Shown: positions 1 to 12,429, counted from the first letter of the stretch. The stretch is DNA of 64,000 nt from Gnetum montanum (GCA_015680685.1 MNCI01035832.1:313973-377972); one strand, 5' to 3'. Made by a program: numbers and translations. The notes: a model not told the origin generated them from the sequence alone.

Positions 1-660
1 CTTGGTCAACATCCTTCATCTCACCACTATTATTATTCTCCTCGATACTATCAACCTGTATCCTCACCAACAGGGCCACCACCTTCGGTACCTTACATTT
101 CTCAATTTCAAAATTCTCATCTTTCACCTCCTTCTACATCGCCACCAAGTGTTCCAAAAGGATTTGCACCACAACAGCAACCCATGAATATTACTTGCGC
201 TTCTGCTGACAACAGCAGTGGGAACTCTCCTTAACATTGAAGACGCCCCTTCTTTCGGCATGACCATAAGAAGGGACAGCATAGTTCCAAGCCCACTATA
301 TCCTCCAACCCAGCACAAGTCCAACACTGTGGTGCATCTACCTCCACAAACCCAACACCTCATGTTACTTTCTCAGGGCCACCAATCAATACTCCAACAA
401 CCATATGGCCCAACGAATATTGCCACATAGGGAGACATGTTGATCCTTGCATACCATCTTATGGTCACAAGTACCATAGTGGGTCAACCCCTTATAAATT
501 AACCACATCTTATAACCTGCCCCATTATGTCAACTCTAATCAAGTGTGTGAACCCCAATGGGGTAAGTATGATCAAGTTCCAATATTTTCAACATGCAAG
601 GATCCTAATTCTTCATTTATTAATCCTAGCCATGCTCAACCATTTAGTTATGGGGGATAG
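1..660 (+). pseudogene. C-terminal remnant of a proline/glutamine-rich ORF
   Basis: Frame 1 is open from the window edge to a TAG at 658-660 except for two stops, TAA at 232-234 and TGA at 238-240. Each is one C-to-T change from CAA or CGA, so this looks like one decayed reading frame. The product is rich in Pro, Ser, Tyr, His and Gln with no recognisable domain. The 5' part is outside the window. It lies upstream, in the same direction, of a Tat/Athila-like element, so it may be part of a retrotransposon polyprotein, but that is inference. A repetitive host protein is possible. Confidence 0.4.
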
Positions 661-2560
661 CCCCCATTCTAAGAACAAGTAGGATTAATAAATATTTTTC
701 ATTTTTTTTAGTTTTGAAATTTTTTCTTTTTAATTTTTCATCTTTCAATTTGTTGTTTTATCTTTTTATTTACTATTTTTTCTTTTTTTTTCTTTTTATC
801 TTTTTATGAGTAATCTCATCTACAAATAAAACACTCATGTGGCTCATTGGTTGAGGTGCTGTTCTATGCTATCAAGTCTCGAGTGACTAATTCTTTGGAC
901 AGTGACCCTACAACATTCACTCCCCCATTCTATTAATAAGAGGTTTCACTCTAGGTACAATGATATCCATAATCATTAAAAATTAAAGTAATTTTGTGCT
1001 CATTATTCCCAAAGTAAAGAATGATGGACTAAGAAGGAATGGCCAAGGTGTGACATCAAGGGGGCTTGTGGATTCTCTTTGGGGGCATGTGTAAGAGTTA
1101 TCATGCAACTTGGTTGTACTAAGATCCTTGTAGATCTAATGAAAAATGGGAGTAAGAGTAATCAAAAGGCACTCAACCAAAGAAAAAAAATAATGCTATT
1201 CTAGGGGGGTCCCACTGGAAAGACATGCACCATGCCCAAAGGTTGGCGGCTTCTCTGAATTAAGCAATACTTCTTTCACAAAAAATGAGTGCCACAAAGC
1301 AAAATCACTCCTCCCTTGCATGAAACGCCAAGTGATCATACACCTTGCTGTCATGGTGCTCTTATGGTTGTTCATCATTGGATGAAGCAATGCGATGTCA
1401 CTAATCAAAGGAATGGACGTGGTCCCGATTTTTGAGCAACAGGTTAATGACACACTAATCATACCTTACACACAAGATTCATTGTGCCCTGAGTTCGTTA
1501 CCTCATGTCCCAATCTCTGCAATCCCTTCTACGATTTGGCTCACCTCATTGTTCATGTAATTGTGACTTGTGACTTGGTTAGCATGGGATTCATATCTCA
1601 TCACAGTGATATCTACATCATGTGTGTGTTTTGTGAGATCGGTGTGGATTACATTTAACCCTTCCAGTGCCTATGGAAATTTTAAGGTGAGGTTACGCAA
1701 GGGCACTATAGGTTGGAACTTTCTTTAAAGAGGATCCACTTGCGTGACCCTTGTAATTTGCACTTGTAACACATCTCTCGCACATCACCTTATACCCTCT
1801 AAGTATTACCAACGTTCTTCTTTCCCTTATCATCCTTTTGGTTCAAACATTCCTATGAGCTAGCACATGTCCTTTTTCCTCCTACTCTTCATGATTTTCA
1901 TTGTNCCAACGAACGTCAACATCATTTGCAACTATTCATGCGAGGGGAGTTTTTCAAATTTTCTTCTATGACTTGCAATTGAGCATCTCTTATTTCGATA
2001 ACCATAACTCACTCGCTAGTGCTCCGATTTTCATTCCATCTGAACCTACTTGAACCCAGAGTGTTTAGCTTAGTCATGGAGGAGGGGTACATGCCGAATT
2101 GCATATAAATTTTTTGAAATTCTTCATCGCTCAAAGGACACTATCAAGGGTAATTAGTTTAGACAAATAATAAACATGTGCCAAAAACAATTTCATCTCC
2201 TTATCTATATTAAGAAATTAAACTCTGAAGCCACCTAAGCAAAGTGGACCAAATTTTAAAATCTTTTGGGGACATTTCCATAAAAATTCCTAACTTTAAA
2301 ATCACATGAAATCAGACCAAATTCATTAAGGCATGAAGTAAGGTATAACTTAATTTTGGTAAGCAACCTTACTAATGATTGGCCACGTGTGATTGTAGAT
2401 GGCCCCAAAGCGTGGACAACAAGAAGGTCCCTCTCAAGGTGTGTCTAAGTGACCCAGGAGAGGTAGAGGATAGGTGCCTACTGAACAACATACAGAGTAA
2501 GAGGTACAATCTTTTAGATCCATCAAGAGACTCCTACCACTGTACAATTAGGACACACAG
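661..2560. other. No gene seen; T-rich and repeat-like sequence
   Basis: The stretch starts with a T-rich tract (690-810) and contains only short, stop-interrupted frames. Around 848-905 is a weak tRNA-like signature (a box A-like segment followed by a box B-like segment), possibly an old SINE. One ambiguous base (N) is at 1905. It may be internal spacer of the element whose env-like ORF follows. Confidence 0.35.
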
Positions 2561-2574
2561 AAGGTGAAGCTGTT

Positions 2575-3390
2575 GCTGCTCCTAAATAGGGACAACACCT
2601 CATGTTGCCCCTGAAGTGTGTTCAGGCCATTCGTGAAAGGTCCACATTTGCTGCAATGATCATGGAATTGAACTTCAGACCTTTCATGAAATTTTCTCCT
2701 GAGGCCATTAGGGACTAGCTCAAAGGGTTCCCATTATGGCCTATCTTCTCTAAAAGCAGTGCTTGGTACTTAGGAGAAACGTACCAGTTTTGGCACAATT
2801 AAGAAGAAGGCACCATAGTTGACATTTGTGGTGTGTCTATTGATTTTTCCATCAAAGCCATTTCAAAAGTGTTAAACCTTCCAAACACAAGGCCAAAGGT
2901 TGCTTGTCTGTCTACTAGCTCTGATGTGATGTGTGAAGGGTTTGGTTAAACAGGGCATACGGTAGAGAAGATAAGATATATGGAGAATTGACATTGGAAG
3001 AGAGAATCTATTTTAAAATTGAAACTTATCACATCTTTCCCATAAAAGGATTAAACAGAATTTTGACATATGCAACAAGAGGAAGTGCAATATTGATGGG
3101 AAAGGTTAATGCTAACTTGCCTCATCTGTATTTCATGGAAATCTTAAGGTGATTTGAAGAATGCAAGATAGGGAAGTTTCTGTTGCCCTTCCCTTGTTTC
3201 ATCAGGAAGCTGTGCAAGTGTGCTGGCATTCAGGGCTACACCAATGACATCCTCAAAAGAGCCCAAAATGCTTTGTACACTGAACTGCTGAAGCCACCAG
3301 CTGCAAGGAAAAGTGCTGGTAAGACACTAAAGCCTAGAACAAGAGCAAGAATAGACAGTGGAGCCCACTACAACTCAACTTGTAGGGCCT
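2575..3390 (+). pseudogene. Env-like ORF of a Tat/Athila-type gypsy element (putative plant transposon protein domain)
   Basis: A broken reading frame, best continuous from about 2615, resembles the domain annotated as putative plant transposon protein that occurs in the extra ORF between pol and the 3' LTR of Athila/Tat elements. Seen directly: a block with the order FS-EAIRD, YLGETYQFW, DICGVSIDFS and LNLPN, then a helical block running into 3183-3392 (FIRKLCKCAGIQGYT). Stops include TAG after AIRD and TAA inside the YQFW block, each one transition from a sense codon. The polypurine tract and LTR downstream fit an element's 3' ORF. Family identity is recalled from pattern, not searched. Confidence 0.5.
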
Positions 3391-3399
3391 AGCCAACTA

Positions 3400-5195
3400 T
3401 TAAGCATAGGACCCAGTCAACAACAAGAAGCAAGGCCCAGCACGAGCCAACGAGATCAACCACGACCACCACCACAAGATTACCAACCGTCGATGAGCCA
3501 TCTCAGGGCCATCGCTGAGATGGTCAGTTGGGGAAGTCATGATGATGCAAATCTCTTCCGCGGCATCGACGATACCATATGACCCACTGTCTCTATAGAT
3601 CACACATGAGGTAAGGTGTCCATTTAGATAGGAGGAGGGAAGACTTATTGGTCGCAATAGATTTCAGGGAACGTTGCATCCTTTCAAGTGCAATTGGAGA
3701 CTAGTGAAGGGGCCACAATGGTGGTCATGCAATACCAGGATGCAGCAGGAGCCACAGAGGTGGTCACAAACCACATCAACGAATCTTTTAACGTCCTTGT
3801 TGTGCCACCGATAGATTTCACAAGAGCATGGGATGCTTAAACTCTGGATGGTCCCTCAATGACTCCTGTGGAGCATGAGAATGTGCTTAATCAATTGCTA
3901 CAAACAGGATAGGTGATGACGTCCTTATTTGACATCCCACAGGATGTTACAGTAGCACAATCAGACCTCACCTCCACCAAAGGGAAGTTGGTCATGACAA
4001 AGATAAGGGCTGAGCACGTAGAAGCAGAATTGACAAGACTACAAGAAAGGCTCGTAACCTTGCAAGCCGCACGGTGGGATCCCTCTCAATTCATTCCTGC
4101 AGTCCAGTTGGACACCTTTAGGATAGAGCAACTTAACAAATTATTGGTGGACAATAAAAGAGTGGTGGAGGAAAAAGAGAAGGTCGACTGGGATGCCTCC
4201 AAGGCGCAAGCACAAACCTACACACATGCCAAGGCACTCAAGGCCTTATAAGAAGAAAATAAATAGCTTGTTGTCAAAAATCTTCAATTGACCTCTATGG
4301 AGAAACAAAAGAATGTTCTCAAAGAAAATTTTCAGCGACTACAAGAATAGTTGATTAGGGTCAACCAGGACATAAACCATTTGGTCAAAGAAAATCAAAC
4401 CCTCTCAATGGAGGAGGTACGCGTCATCCGTCAGAAGACGGCCACCAAAATAAGCATGTGGCAAAACAAGGCCAAGCGACATGAAAAATTAAAGGAGCAT
4501 TTCTGAGACCAAGTGGGAATGTACAAGTAAGTTATTGAAAAAGAGATCCATATGGCTAGGGCCCACATCAATACTTTCAGTGCTCAACACACTAATTGGC
4601 GGGCCATACTGGATACATATGCATTTGCCCACTAGGCAGAACATAAAAGCTAGGACCTATAGATTCAAGATCTCATAGAGTACATGGAGTTGGCAAATTT
4701 GTGGTATGCTAACCTAGCCATGTTGATAGTAGGGCGCTCGAGGATAGAGCTCAAGAGGCAGGTAGCTACCACCTATGCCAAGTATGAAGTAGAATTTGCA
4801 GAACACGAGAAAACATTGCAGAAGCTGGAAGTCACAAATTCTAAATTAGAGGTGGTTAAAGCAAGCTACCAAGGATAAAAAGATGTCACAATGGACTTAG
4901 CTTGATGGCTTACAAATATTCAGGAGTATAGGGACAAAGCTAGAGCCTATGAGGAGGAATGATGATTATTTGCGTCTTGGTACGTCAAGGCAAATAAGAT
5001 GTTCCTGCAACTACCATGTCCATGGGAGGTGCCAACCCCATCAAGCATTGGAGCATCAGCATGGATGGCACAGGACCCCCGAACGAAAGAGGAAACACTC
5101 CAAGAACTACTTTAATGTCATCAAATCCTAAAACCTGGAGCACAAGAAGGGAAAGCAACCCATGCAGGAGCCACCACCACCTGGAACCACATGAG
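3400..5195 (+). pseudogene. Coiled-coil C-terminal part of the env-like ORF
   Basis: Several frames rich in Glu, Lys, Leu and Gln follow the env-like domain: 3913-4251 (heptad-like stretch around LTSTKGKLVMTKIRAEHVEA), the stop-broken stretch 4250-4660, and 4684-4878 (IELKRQVATTYAKYEVEFAE). A long coiled coil after the plant-transposon domain is typical of the extra 3' ORF of Tat/Athila elements. It is interrupted by many stops and frame changes. Function is unknown even in intact family members. Confidence 0.45.
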
Positions 5196-5393
5196 CCAAA
5201 TAAAGTTTACAATTTTGCAACTTTGCAATTTTGTAATGCTGTAATTTTGTAATTGTGTGTTATGTCCCAATTTTTTCCTATTGAGTTCTCCACTGTGACA
5301 TGAGTAAATCATTAGTCAGCCAGTAATCCCACACTTATCCACTGTGTAATAAATGGAGCTTGTTCTCATTTTTGACTCGAGGACAAGTTGTTA

Positions 5394-5409
5394 TTCAGTT
5401 GTGGGGGTA
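5394..5409 (+). other. Polypurine tract of the gypsy element
   Basis: The run TTGTGGGGGTA lies directly against the TGATGA start of the LTR at 5410. It follows a GAGGACAAGTT-type sequence often seen just before the tract in Tat/Athila elements. This is where plus-strand DNA synthesis is primed, and it fixes the LTR as the 3' copy. Confidence 0.6.
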
Positions 5410-6299
5410 TGATGAATCGTAATTCATTAAGCTACGATATCAAATCCTCGATATCAAAGCCTCAATATTAGGTACATGATATCATAGCTAGGTTGTGATA
5501 TCGGATACGCAATATCGCGATTCCTATGCAAATCTATAAATACACATGTAGGTGCATGGGAAAAGAGTCAGTTTTTAGTAATTTTTGGTCAATTTTAGGA
5601 GTTATTTTAGTTAGAGTCTTTTTGTTATTTTTCCTCTCAATCCTTTCTCTTAGTGCATGCCTACAATGTAATGATTGTAATTGTACACCATCCTTTATTC
5701 AAGTGTGACATACTTGGACATGCACATGATCGAAAATAAAGATCAAGATTACTTCATCATTACAGCATCCACTTAGTTTAATTATTTAATTATTGTTTTG
5801 TAGTTAATATCTCTTTACCTTAAACTCCTTAAACACAGAATGAGTATGACTTGATCACAAGCATCTACGTGTGACTACTTGCTATCCCAATAGTGTACTC
5901 GGGCCATGTGCTTGCTAATAGTAGTGGTAGTTGTGCACGAGGCCTAAGATGTGTATGGATGATTAAGGAATAGATGCTCATCGCACTTAGGCTAGCTTAG
6001 ATTCTCTCTCCCTATCTCCTATTAATTTAACTCTCTCTCCCCTTTCCTCCTAGCTTAATTAAAGATAACTTTCCATTGTCTCTAGGAGTAGCATTAGTTT
6101 AGGAACACATCATACCCCTCACTCTGGACTAAACCATACGTGACAAAGCAAATACTAGTCTAGGTGGGAAGATAGCAAACTATGATCAACAAGTAACTAT
6201 CTAGACACCACAACTAGCCCGTCTGTGGAGTTCAACCAGATGATGCATGAAACGCTCATATTTGTATGGTTGAGTGTAGGGGTACATCGCCACTCATCA
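5410..6299 (+). repeat. 3' LTR of a Tat/Athila-like gypsy retrotransposon
   Basis: The LTR begins TGATGA next to the polypurine tract and ends TCATCA, a perfect 6-bp terminal inverted repeat, giving 890 bp. A TATA box (TATAAAT, 5535-5541) marks the promoter, with an array of GATATC palindromes just upstream. The matching 5' LTR is not in the window, so the end was chosen from the inverted repeat alone. Confidence 0.6.
5435..5541 (+). promoter_or_regulatory. U3 promoter: six GATATC-type palindromes plus TATA box
   Basis: Six sites spaced about 14-18 bp apart: CGATATC at 5435 and 5449, CAATATT at 5463, ATGATATCAT at 5476, TGATATCG at 5496 and AATATCG at 5511. TATAAAT follows at 5535-5541. The regular spacing next to a TATA box suggests an enhancer array. 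The binding factor is unknown. Confidence 0.5.
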
Positions 6300-6371
6300 A
6301 ATGGGATGTGAGGCTTTCATTAGGACTTTCCTCGATTGGTTTATTCAAGAGGTGGTTCTAGAATTTTACTA

Positions 6372-7206
6372 GAACCTCAAACCCCATCTTAACAAGGCTA
6401 ATCCTCTAGAACAATATTTGGTGTCTTCTCTTTGGAAGACAAGGGTGAAGGTCACAACAGCCAAGCTACACAAGTGGTTTGGGCTGCCAACCCAAGGGAA
6501 GGACATCTTCAAGCCCAAGGAAAGCATGAAAAAAAAGTATGAACTGTTCCACCAATTCATTAGTGAGGCTGATAGTAGCTGGCTTCAAACCCAAGTTTAC
6601 ATTTCATAAACCTCTGACCTAAACATTGGGTGATGGCAAGGATGATCAATACTAATGTTCTTCCATCCACACACACTACCTATGTGCTCAACCTTGCACT
6701 CTGTCTAATGAAATCATTGAAGTACAAGAAGAAAGAAAATTTTACTTACCTCCCAATTAGGTATCTCAAGTATCATTACAACAATGATGCCTTAAAATTA
6801 TGTTTCCCATTTCTTATTTCAACAAATCCTTCAAAAGTGTAATGTTCCTAAGCTATAGATGGACATGAAGGTGCATCTTTTCATTCTAAATAAGAACACC
6901 TTTGCCCATTCCTTAAGATCTATATAAAATTTGGACTATTTGTACGGGAATCTCAAGATCCTGATTCTTTATTGCCACCAAAGGCCAATGAATTTCATGG
7001 ATTCTAAGATGAAGTTTGGTTCTAGTTGCATGAGCTCCAATCCACATAGTGGAAGATCCACTCAATGCTTTAGAAAGTCTACTCCACCATCACCACCATG
7101 GACAAGAAGATGGCAAACATTAAAAAATATGTCCATTATTAAATCAATGATGACAATGAGGGGGAAAAATCCAATCATTTTGAGGAGGATATGGAAGTTG
7201 ATGTAG
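6372..7206 (+). pseudogene. Second env-like ORF remnant
   Basis: Three frames (6418-6609, 6630-6842, 6931-7206) join into one decayed product. It has the block order of plant retrotransposon env-like ORFs: WFGLPTQGKDIF, then a KKKYELFHQFI and WLQTQVYIS stretch, then FLISTNPSK-type ends and a Pro/Ser-rich tail (PPSPPW). It lies just beyond the LTR ending at 6299, so it belongs to a different insertion. The resemblance to the 2575-3390 ORF is in layout rather than clear sequence identity. Confidence 0.35.
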
Positions 7207-8245
7207 GCTCCAAGGCTTAATAAAAGCCTCAAAACTAAACTTTATTTTTATTTTTATAACTATAAAAATATTGTGGATGGTGGATAGTGGACAAGTTTAA
7301 TTTTGTATTTACATAATGGACATATTAGCATTTGTATTCTTTTTTTATGATGATACATGTTTTGATATATTTCATTTTGGTGTCAAAATGATATATTGGA
7401 ATCTTAGGCATATAATTTTATATATATATATATATCAATTTTTATTCTTTAGTAGATATATATATATATGTTTTCCTTTAATTCATTTCTGCTATATGGC
7501 TAGGTGCTAATCATAGGCTAGTTAGGAGTTGTGTTAAACCTCAAAATTGTTCAAGTTTTAACATTATAAACTAGCATTTTTTTTACTATTTTTGTATATC
7601 AAAGATAATCGATTCTAGTGGCTTAAATTGATAAGTACTAATTTCCCTTTCTAAGCTTGTTTATCGTAGGTAATCATAGGAATGATGAAGATCAATATAG
7701 ATGTTATTAATTCACACAGAGTTAGTGATAAAGATTGCCATCATGACTTGTCGTGGCACACGACTTAAAAGGCAACCCAAGATATCGATTTATGTAGAAA
7801 CGGGCAAGTTGCAACAATGATCACAAATAATAAAATTGGTAGTCTATCTCAATGTAGATCTAAATCAATGGATATCAAATTCTTCAATATCAATCGATTA
7901 TCCAAATGATTATTTTTGTACATTATTCATAGTATAAATTAGAGTCTCAAAATATAGACAAAAAGAGGAGGTGGAGACTTAAGAGAAAACCCACACCAAA
8001 TTGAATTCTATGTACTAAATTATTAATGAAGTGTGTTGATGCTTTGTGTCAATTAACAACCATCAATTGTTAAGGTTGAAAAGTTGTTGCATTGTGGAGA
8101 CAGTAGAACAAGGTCATGAATTAGGAGACATCTCCTTTGCAAACTTTTGTATTTCTAATGAATTAATGTAATCTTAATTTGGTTTAATCATCTTATTCTA
8201 TCTTTGAACTTAATTTTAGAAGTTAAGGTGAAGTATTATTGATTT
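7207..8245. other. No gene seen; AT-rich with TA microsatellites
   Basis: Only short frames occur. Alternating TA runs are at about 7420-7436 and 7456-7470. This may be the 3' tail of the preceding remnant and the far end of the minus-strand gypsy element, but no boundary is visible. Confidence 0.3.
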
Positions 8246-9215
8246 TACTTATGGGTGACAGTCATAAGTATGGTGTTTTCAATTGAATTTAGATATAATT
8301 ATCATGTCTTGATGATCTTTTTGACTTTGAACCATTCCTCCATGGAGACGACTTGCGGGTCAATCACAAACAAGGTGACTTCTCTTCAATGAAAGATAAT
8401 TATTAAGGTAATCTAGCATTGAATTTTTCCTGGCTCATTAGCCTCCAATGCTTGATTTCTTAAAGAATAACATGTAACCCCTTCTCATATATGCTATATT
8501 TTTCCCTTGACTTATTCAACTTTTTAGGAAAAAAAACAATAGTTCTACATTCTTGTGAAAGTACGTCACTAATTGCAAGTCCACTTACATCCACCTCCAC
8601 CTAAAAAAGGATCTAAAAATATGGAATTACAAGCACCAATTCATTGGTAATTTTTCCTTTCAACAATTCAAAGCTCCTTTATGTTTCATTATCCCATTTG
8701 AAATCTTTATTTTTCTTTAACAATGAAAACATAGGCCAAGAAATGTCATTGAAAGTTTTTATGAACCTTTTATAAAAACATGCTAAACCAAGGAATAATC
8801 TTACCTCACTAACATTCTTAATAGGTCACTAATTTCTAATTTCCCTCATCTTGGTAGCTTCCATCTAGATCTAGTTTTTAAAAATCACATGTCCCAAGGA
8901 TGTGATTTTCCTCTTGAAAAAATGACTTTCCTTCCCATTAATTACCAACTATGCCTCCTCCAATTGAAGACACATCACTCATAAGTGATCCAAATGCTCT
9001 TCCTCATTAAATCTATACAGGAGAATATTGTCAAAAAAGATAATACAACACTTACCAATAAAGTCCTCTAATGTGTCATGCATTAACCTCATGAATGTAA
9101 CAAGTGCATTCATGAGCTTCAATGGCATTAACAAAAACTCAAATAATCCATCTAATGTTTTGAAAATTATCTTTCATTCATCACTAGGCCTGATTTCAAT
9201 TTGATGGTAACCACT
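8246..9215 (-). pseudogene. Gypsy RT second half and RNase H (minus-strand element)
   Basis: Read on the minus strand, this continues the reverse transcriptase broken at 10158: SGYHQIEIRPSDE, then GLFEF and MRLMHDTLEDFIGK, then the catalytic segment FFDNIL (about 9021-9038) where YVDDIL would be expected. HFFKRKITSLGHVI, the connection domain and an RNase H block (FKWDNET, SREKYSIYEKGL) follow. The second catalytic Asp is Asn, and many stops are present. The same family occurs on the plus strand at 62600-63200, which shares KRKITSLGHVI. No integrase is recognisable before the frames end near 8250. Confidence 0.7.
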
Positions 9216-10151
9216 TTTTAGTACATGAATTGATGTCCCTTCCACCTTGTTCCTCTATTTTGTAAGCTTGGGCAGGTATCTGGGAGCTCATGCAACCCAT
9301 AGCAAACTACAACTCAAAGTCTTAAATCATAATGTGAGTTCTAATGGGTTTCCAACTCATCAAGGAAATAATGTCTATCCTACAATCTTCAAGAGTCAAA
9401 GTCCAGCATCAAAGGACTAAAGAGCAAGTGGAGTTAGCATTAAATGGAGATGGAAGTAGCACAAAATTTGTATCTAAGTTGAACAACCTATAGAAAGATC
9501 ATGCAACCTACATGAGCCTGCAAATCAAATTTTTCTTCAGATGTCACTTGTAGTCACTTACAATTTAATTTATAACAAAGAAGTGAATCCATCAATGCAA
9601 TTTCTTACAACCTACATCCCTATCACAATCATTATGAATTTCTCTTAATTATTTTAGCTACTCAACTATTTGGATTTGAATATTTGACTTTTGAAAATAG
9701 TTGACTAAGACTATTGATCACAATAGCTCATAATAGTTGATTGACTTAGTGATTATTATGTAGACAGGGAGCTGCAACCCAGCTAACACTCACACCCAAT
9801 CATAACCATTAGTTGGAAGTTATTGCAACCATCAACCTAAGCCATTTTTACACTAGTTTGAAGAAGAAATATAAGAGGAATTCTAGAAAAGATAGATAGA
9901 GACATACATAGAGAAACTAGAGAGAGATATATTCAAAGACCTTGCAAATATATGATTGAAGTTAATGATTTGTTATAATGAGATTGTTCTTGAGATTGAA
10001 TGATAATGTTTATTTCTTTGTTAAAGTGAATTAATGTTAAGTATTCTTCATCATAATTCTGGCACCTTACCCTCATGTAACCTATGATCCTCTAGTTAAT
10101 TATTTTTCACTTTCTACAGTGCAAGAACTACTAAACAAAGAATGTCATAAC
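9216..10151. mobile_element. 936-bp insertion splitting the RT gene, probably a solo LTR
   Basis: ACCACT at 9210-9215 is repeated at 10152-10157. Removing one copy with the intervening 936 bp rejoins the RT reading frame exactly at LKSGYHQ, as in the plus-strand copy of the family at about 62815. The size and short duplication fit an integrase-type insertion such as a solo LTR. Read on the minus strand it starts TGTTATGACATTC, but the other end is not a clean CA, so the class is uncertain. It has no coding capacity. Confidence 0.6.
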
Positions 10152-10157
10152 ACCACT

Positions 10158-11165
10158 CTTTAAATCAATTTTGCTAAAAATTTTAACATTGGTAAGGACA
10201 TCAAGAATATCATCCATCCTTGAAATAGGAAACCTATATCTCACCATTATCCTATTCACTACCCTAAAATCAGTGCACATTCACCATTTATCATTGTCCT
10301 TATTTGGCACCAATACTACTGAAACTACACAAAGTGAAATCAATTTTCTCATGAAGCCATTTTCAAGTAACTTTGCTACTTGTCTTTATAATTCTACTTG
10401 TTGATTTGATGTCATCTAATAAGCTCTCTTATTTGGAATGGTAGCACCAAGAATAAAATCAATCTGATGATGTACATTTCTTATTAGTGGCAATTCATCT
10501 AATGCCTCCTTAAATATCTTGGAAATTTTCTCCTTCAAGCCTAGAAAACCTGTAGGGAGATTAACCTATACATCATCATCGTTAGAAGCAACTATTGATA
10601 CAACAACAAAACCAAAAACCTATTTCATCATGTTCCTTAATGTATTCTCTCTCTACTAGAAAGATTCAAAATGCATTAAGTGAGCTTTTCTGCCTCCCTT
10701 GTTTAGCTATCATGGGAATCAACTCATGGATTTCATCAAATCTAGATAAACTCAATATATTTCTAGCTCAATCAAATTGAGAACCATTGTCAAAATTCCA
10801 AGAATTACCAAGAATTACAATGTAATCTACTAGAAGCACATCACACTTTATATCATGGAAACTTCTAATTTTAAATTTTTAAGTACATTTTTCCCTCACT
10901 TCTTGAGAGAAATCTCTAAAAAACCAATGCACTTTGTAGGGTCTAGGATGAGGATTAGTTAGTAAACCCAATCTAGCAACTACCCTAGAATAAATAACAT
11001 TTCTTGGGCTCCCTTATTAATCAAAAGATGAATCCATTCCCCACTAAGAATACATATAACTCTAATCTAAAATAACAATTTTCTAGCAAGATTCTCTCCT
11101 CTATTTATATTTTCCATAAATGCACAAGAATTTAATTTAGAAACTTCCTTAATCTTGGTAGCATT
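10158..11165 (-). pseudogene. Gypsy protease and RT N-terminal half (minus-strand element)
   Basis: On the minus strand, 11060-10700 holds the aspartic protease region: WIHLLINKGA stands where the DSG/DTG triad is expected, so the catalytic Asp is Asn. 10404-10158 holds the RT start (MCTDFRVVNRIMVRYRFPIS, then VKIFSKIDLKSG). It stops abruptly at the insertion. The plus-strand relative has the same order at 61950-62830. All frames are broken. Confidence 0.6.
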
Positions 11166-11169
11166 AGGA

Positions 11170-12429
11170 TTACCTTTCTAAAGAGTTTAGCTTGATGTTT
11201 CCTTCACCTCCATGGTTTTCACATCTTTTCCCTTGACTACTTTGTGAAGGGGACATTCCTATTACTTGTATTCCATTCTTCATACTTGAAGCACTAGATC
11301 TTTGATGAGTTATTTCCTTGACCCTTACCTTCCTTGCCTTGGTCCTTCTTGGCTTTGTTCTTTTCATCATCCTTCTTTATCTTCTTGTCATGGCCACCAC
11401 CTTTATCTTCAAATTTGGACTTAGAACTCTTCTCTTATTTGAATTCCTTATCCTTCTCCTTGAAAGTTTGTGTGCTCCTATTTTCAAATTTACTTAGTTT
11501 TTTTATTCCTTCAATGTTAAATCCTAAGTCTCATTGAGAGTTTACAACTCATTCAATGTTAAATCCTAAGTCTCATTGAGAGTTTACAACTCATAGAATA
11601 ACAAATTCTACTAATACATAATTTTGAGACCTTCTAAAAAGATTGAATCTTGTTCATGCTCCTCCCAATTTACCTTAGCTTGTTGGGATATATCCCAATA
11701 TTTGATTTAAAATTGTTTGACATATTTTTTACCTTGCCTTAGGAATTCCAGCTTAATAATGTTCTCTTGTCTTTGATGAGATTGTTTAAATTTTCTTCTC
11801 AACCTATAGCTCATCATATTCCAATTATTGATGGATTGACCATTTTATCTTTCATAACCCTATAACTCCTTTTTCCATCAAGTAGAAGTCATACCTTCTA
11901 ATTTTGATTTAGCAATAAGCACCCTTAAATAATCTGGTTCCTCTTCCAACTTAAAATATTTGTCAAGTACCTTCAGCCAACTTAAAAAAGAATTAGTATC
12001 ATCTACATTATTGAAAACCTTCAACTCAACATATGGGAGTCTTGTAGCATTATGGTATACTCTAGCAACTCTTCCTTCATCTTTGTCATCAATTTTGCCA
12101 TGGGAAGAAGTAGTCACCACAATTGGAGTTCTTGGGATTCTCATATGAGGAATAGGATTCCCTTTCATTAGAATGCTTGGTTAATGGATTTCAACAATCC
12201 TATAGCTAGATTATACTTTCTCATCATCCTTTTCACCTTGTTGAGAAACTTCTTCATTATCTGAATATGAATGCTCATCATATCTGCATATCAAAATACA
12301 GCTAGAACCTGCATTCCTATCTACCTTTGTATTGATCTCATCCAACTGAGCAACCATCAATTGGAAAGAAGACTTCATGATCTCCATATCTTTATTCAAG
12401 GCTTGGACTTGTTTCTTCTTAGGCACCAT
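11170..12429 (-). pseudogene. Gypsy gag (minus-strand element)
   Basis: The frame starts at MVPKKKQVQALNKDME (12429) with coiled-coil character (12211-12429). It continues through 11878-12168 (RLPYVELKVFN, SWLKVLDKYFKLEEE) into a Lys-rich region around 11170-11370. The plus-strand copy at 60601-61790 aligns block for block (MVPKKKQ; IPYVELKTFN; WLKALEKHFQLEE; EGMTST), so these are two copies of one family. Gag would form the virus-like particle. It is not intact: frames change and a 42-bp duplication lies between. Confidence 0.65.
11510..11593. repeat. Exact 42-bp tandem duplication
   Basis: The 42-bp unit starting TTCAATGTTAAATCC at 11510-11551 is repeated without a mismatch at 11552-11593, inside the decayed gag. 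Identity of the two units in an otherwise decayed element suggests a recent duplication. Confidence 0.85.

Noticed and set aside
848-905. A tRNA gene
   Set aside because: Only weak box A and B resemblance; no cloverleaf could be folded, so at most an old SINE.
10171-11537. Plus-strand frames over the minus gypsy element
   Set aside because: Antisense of RT and of the Lys-rich gag tail.
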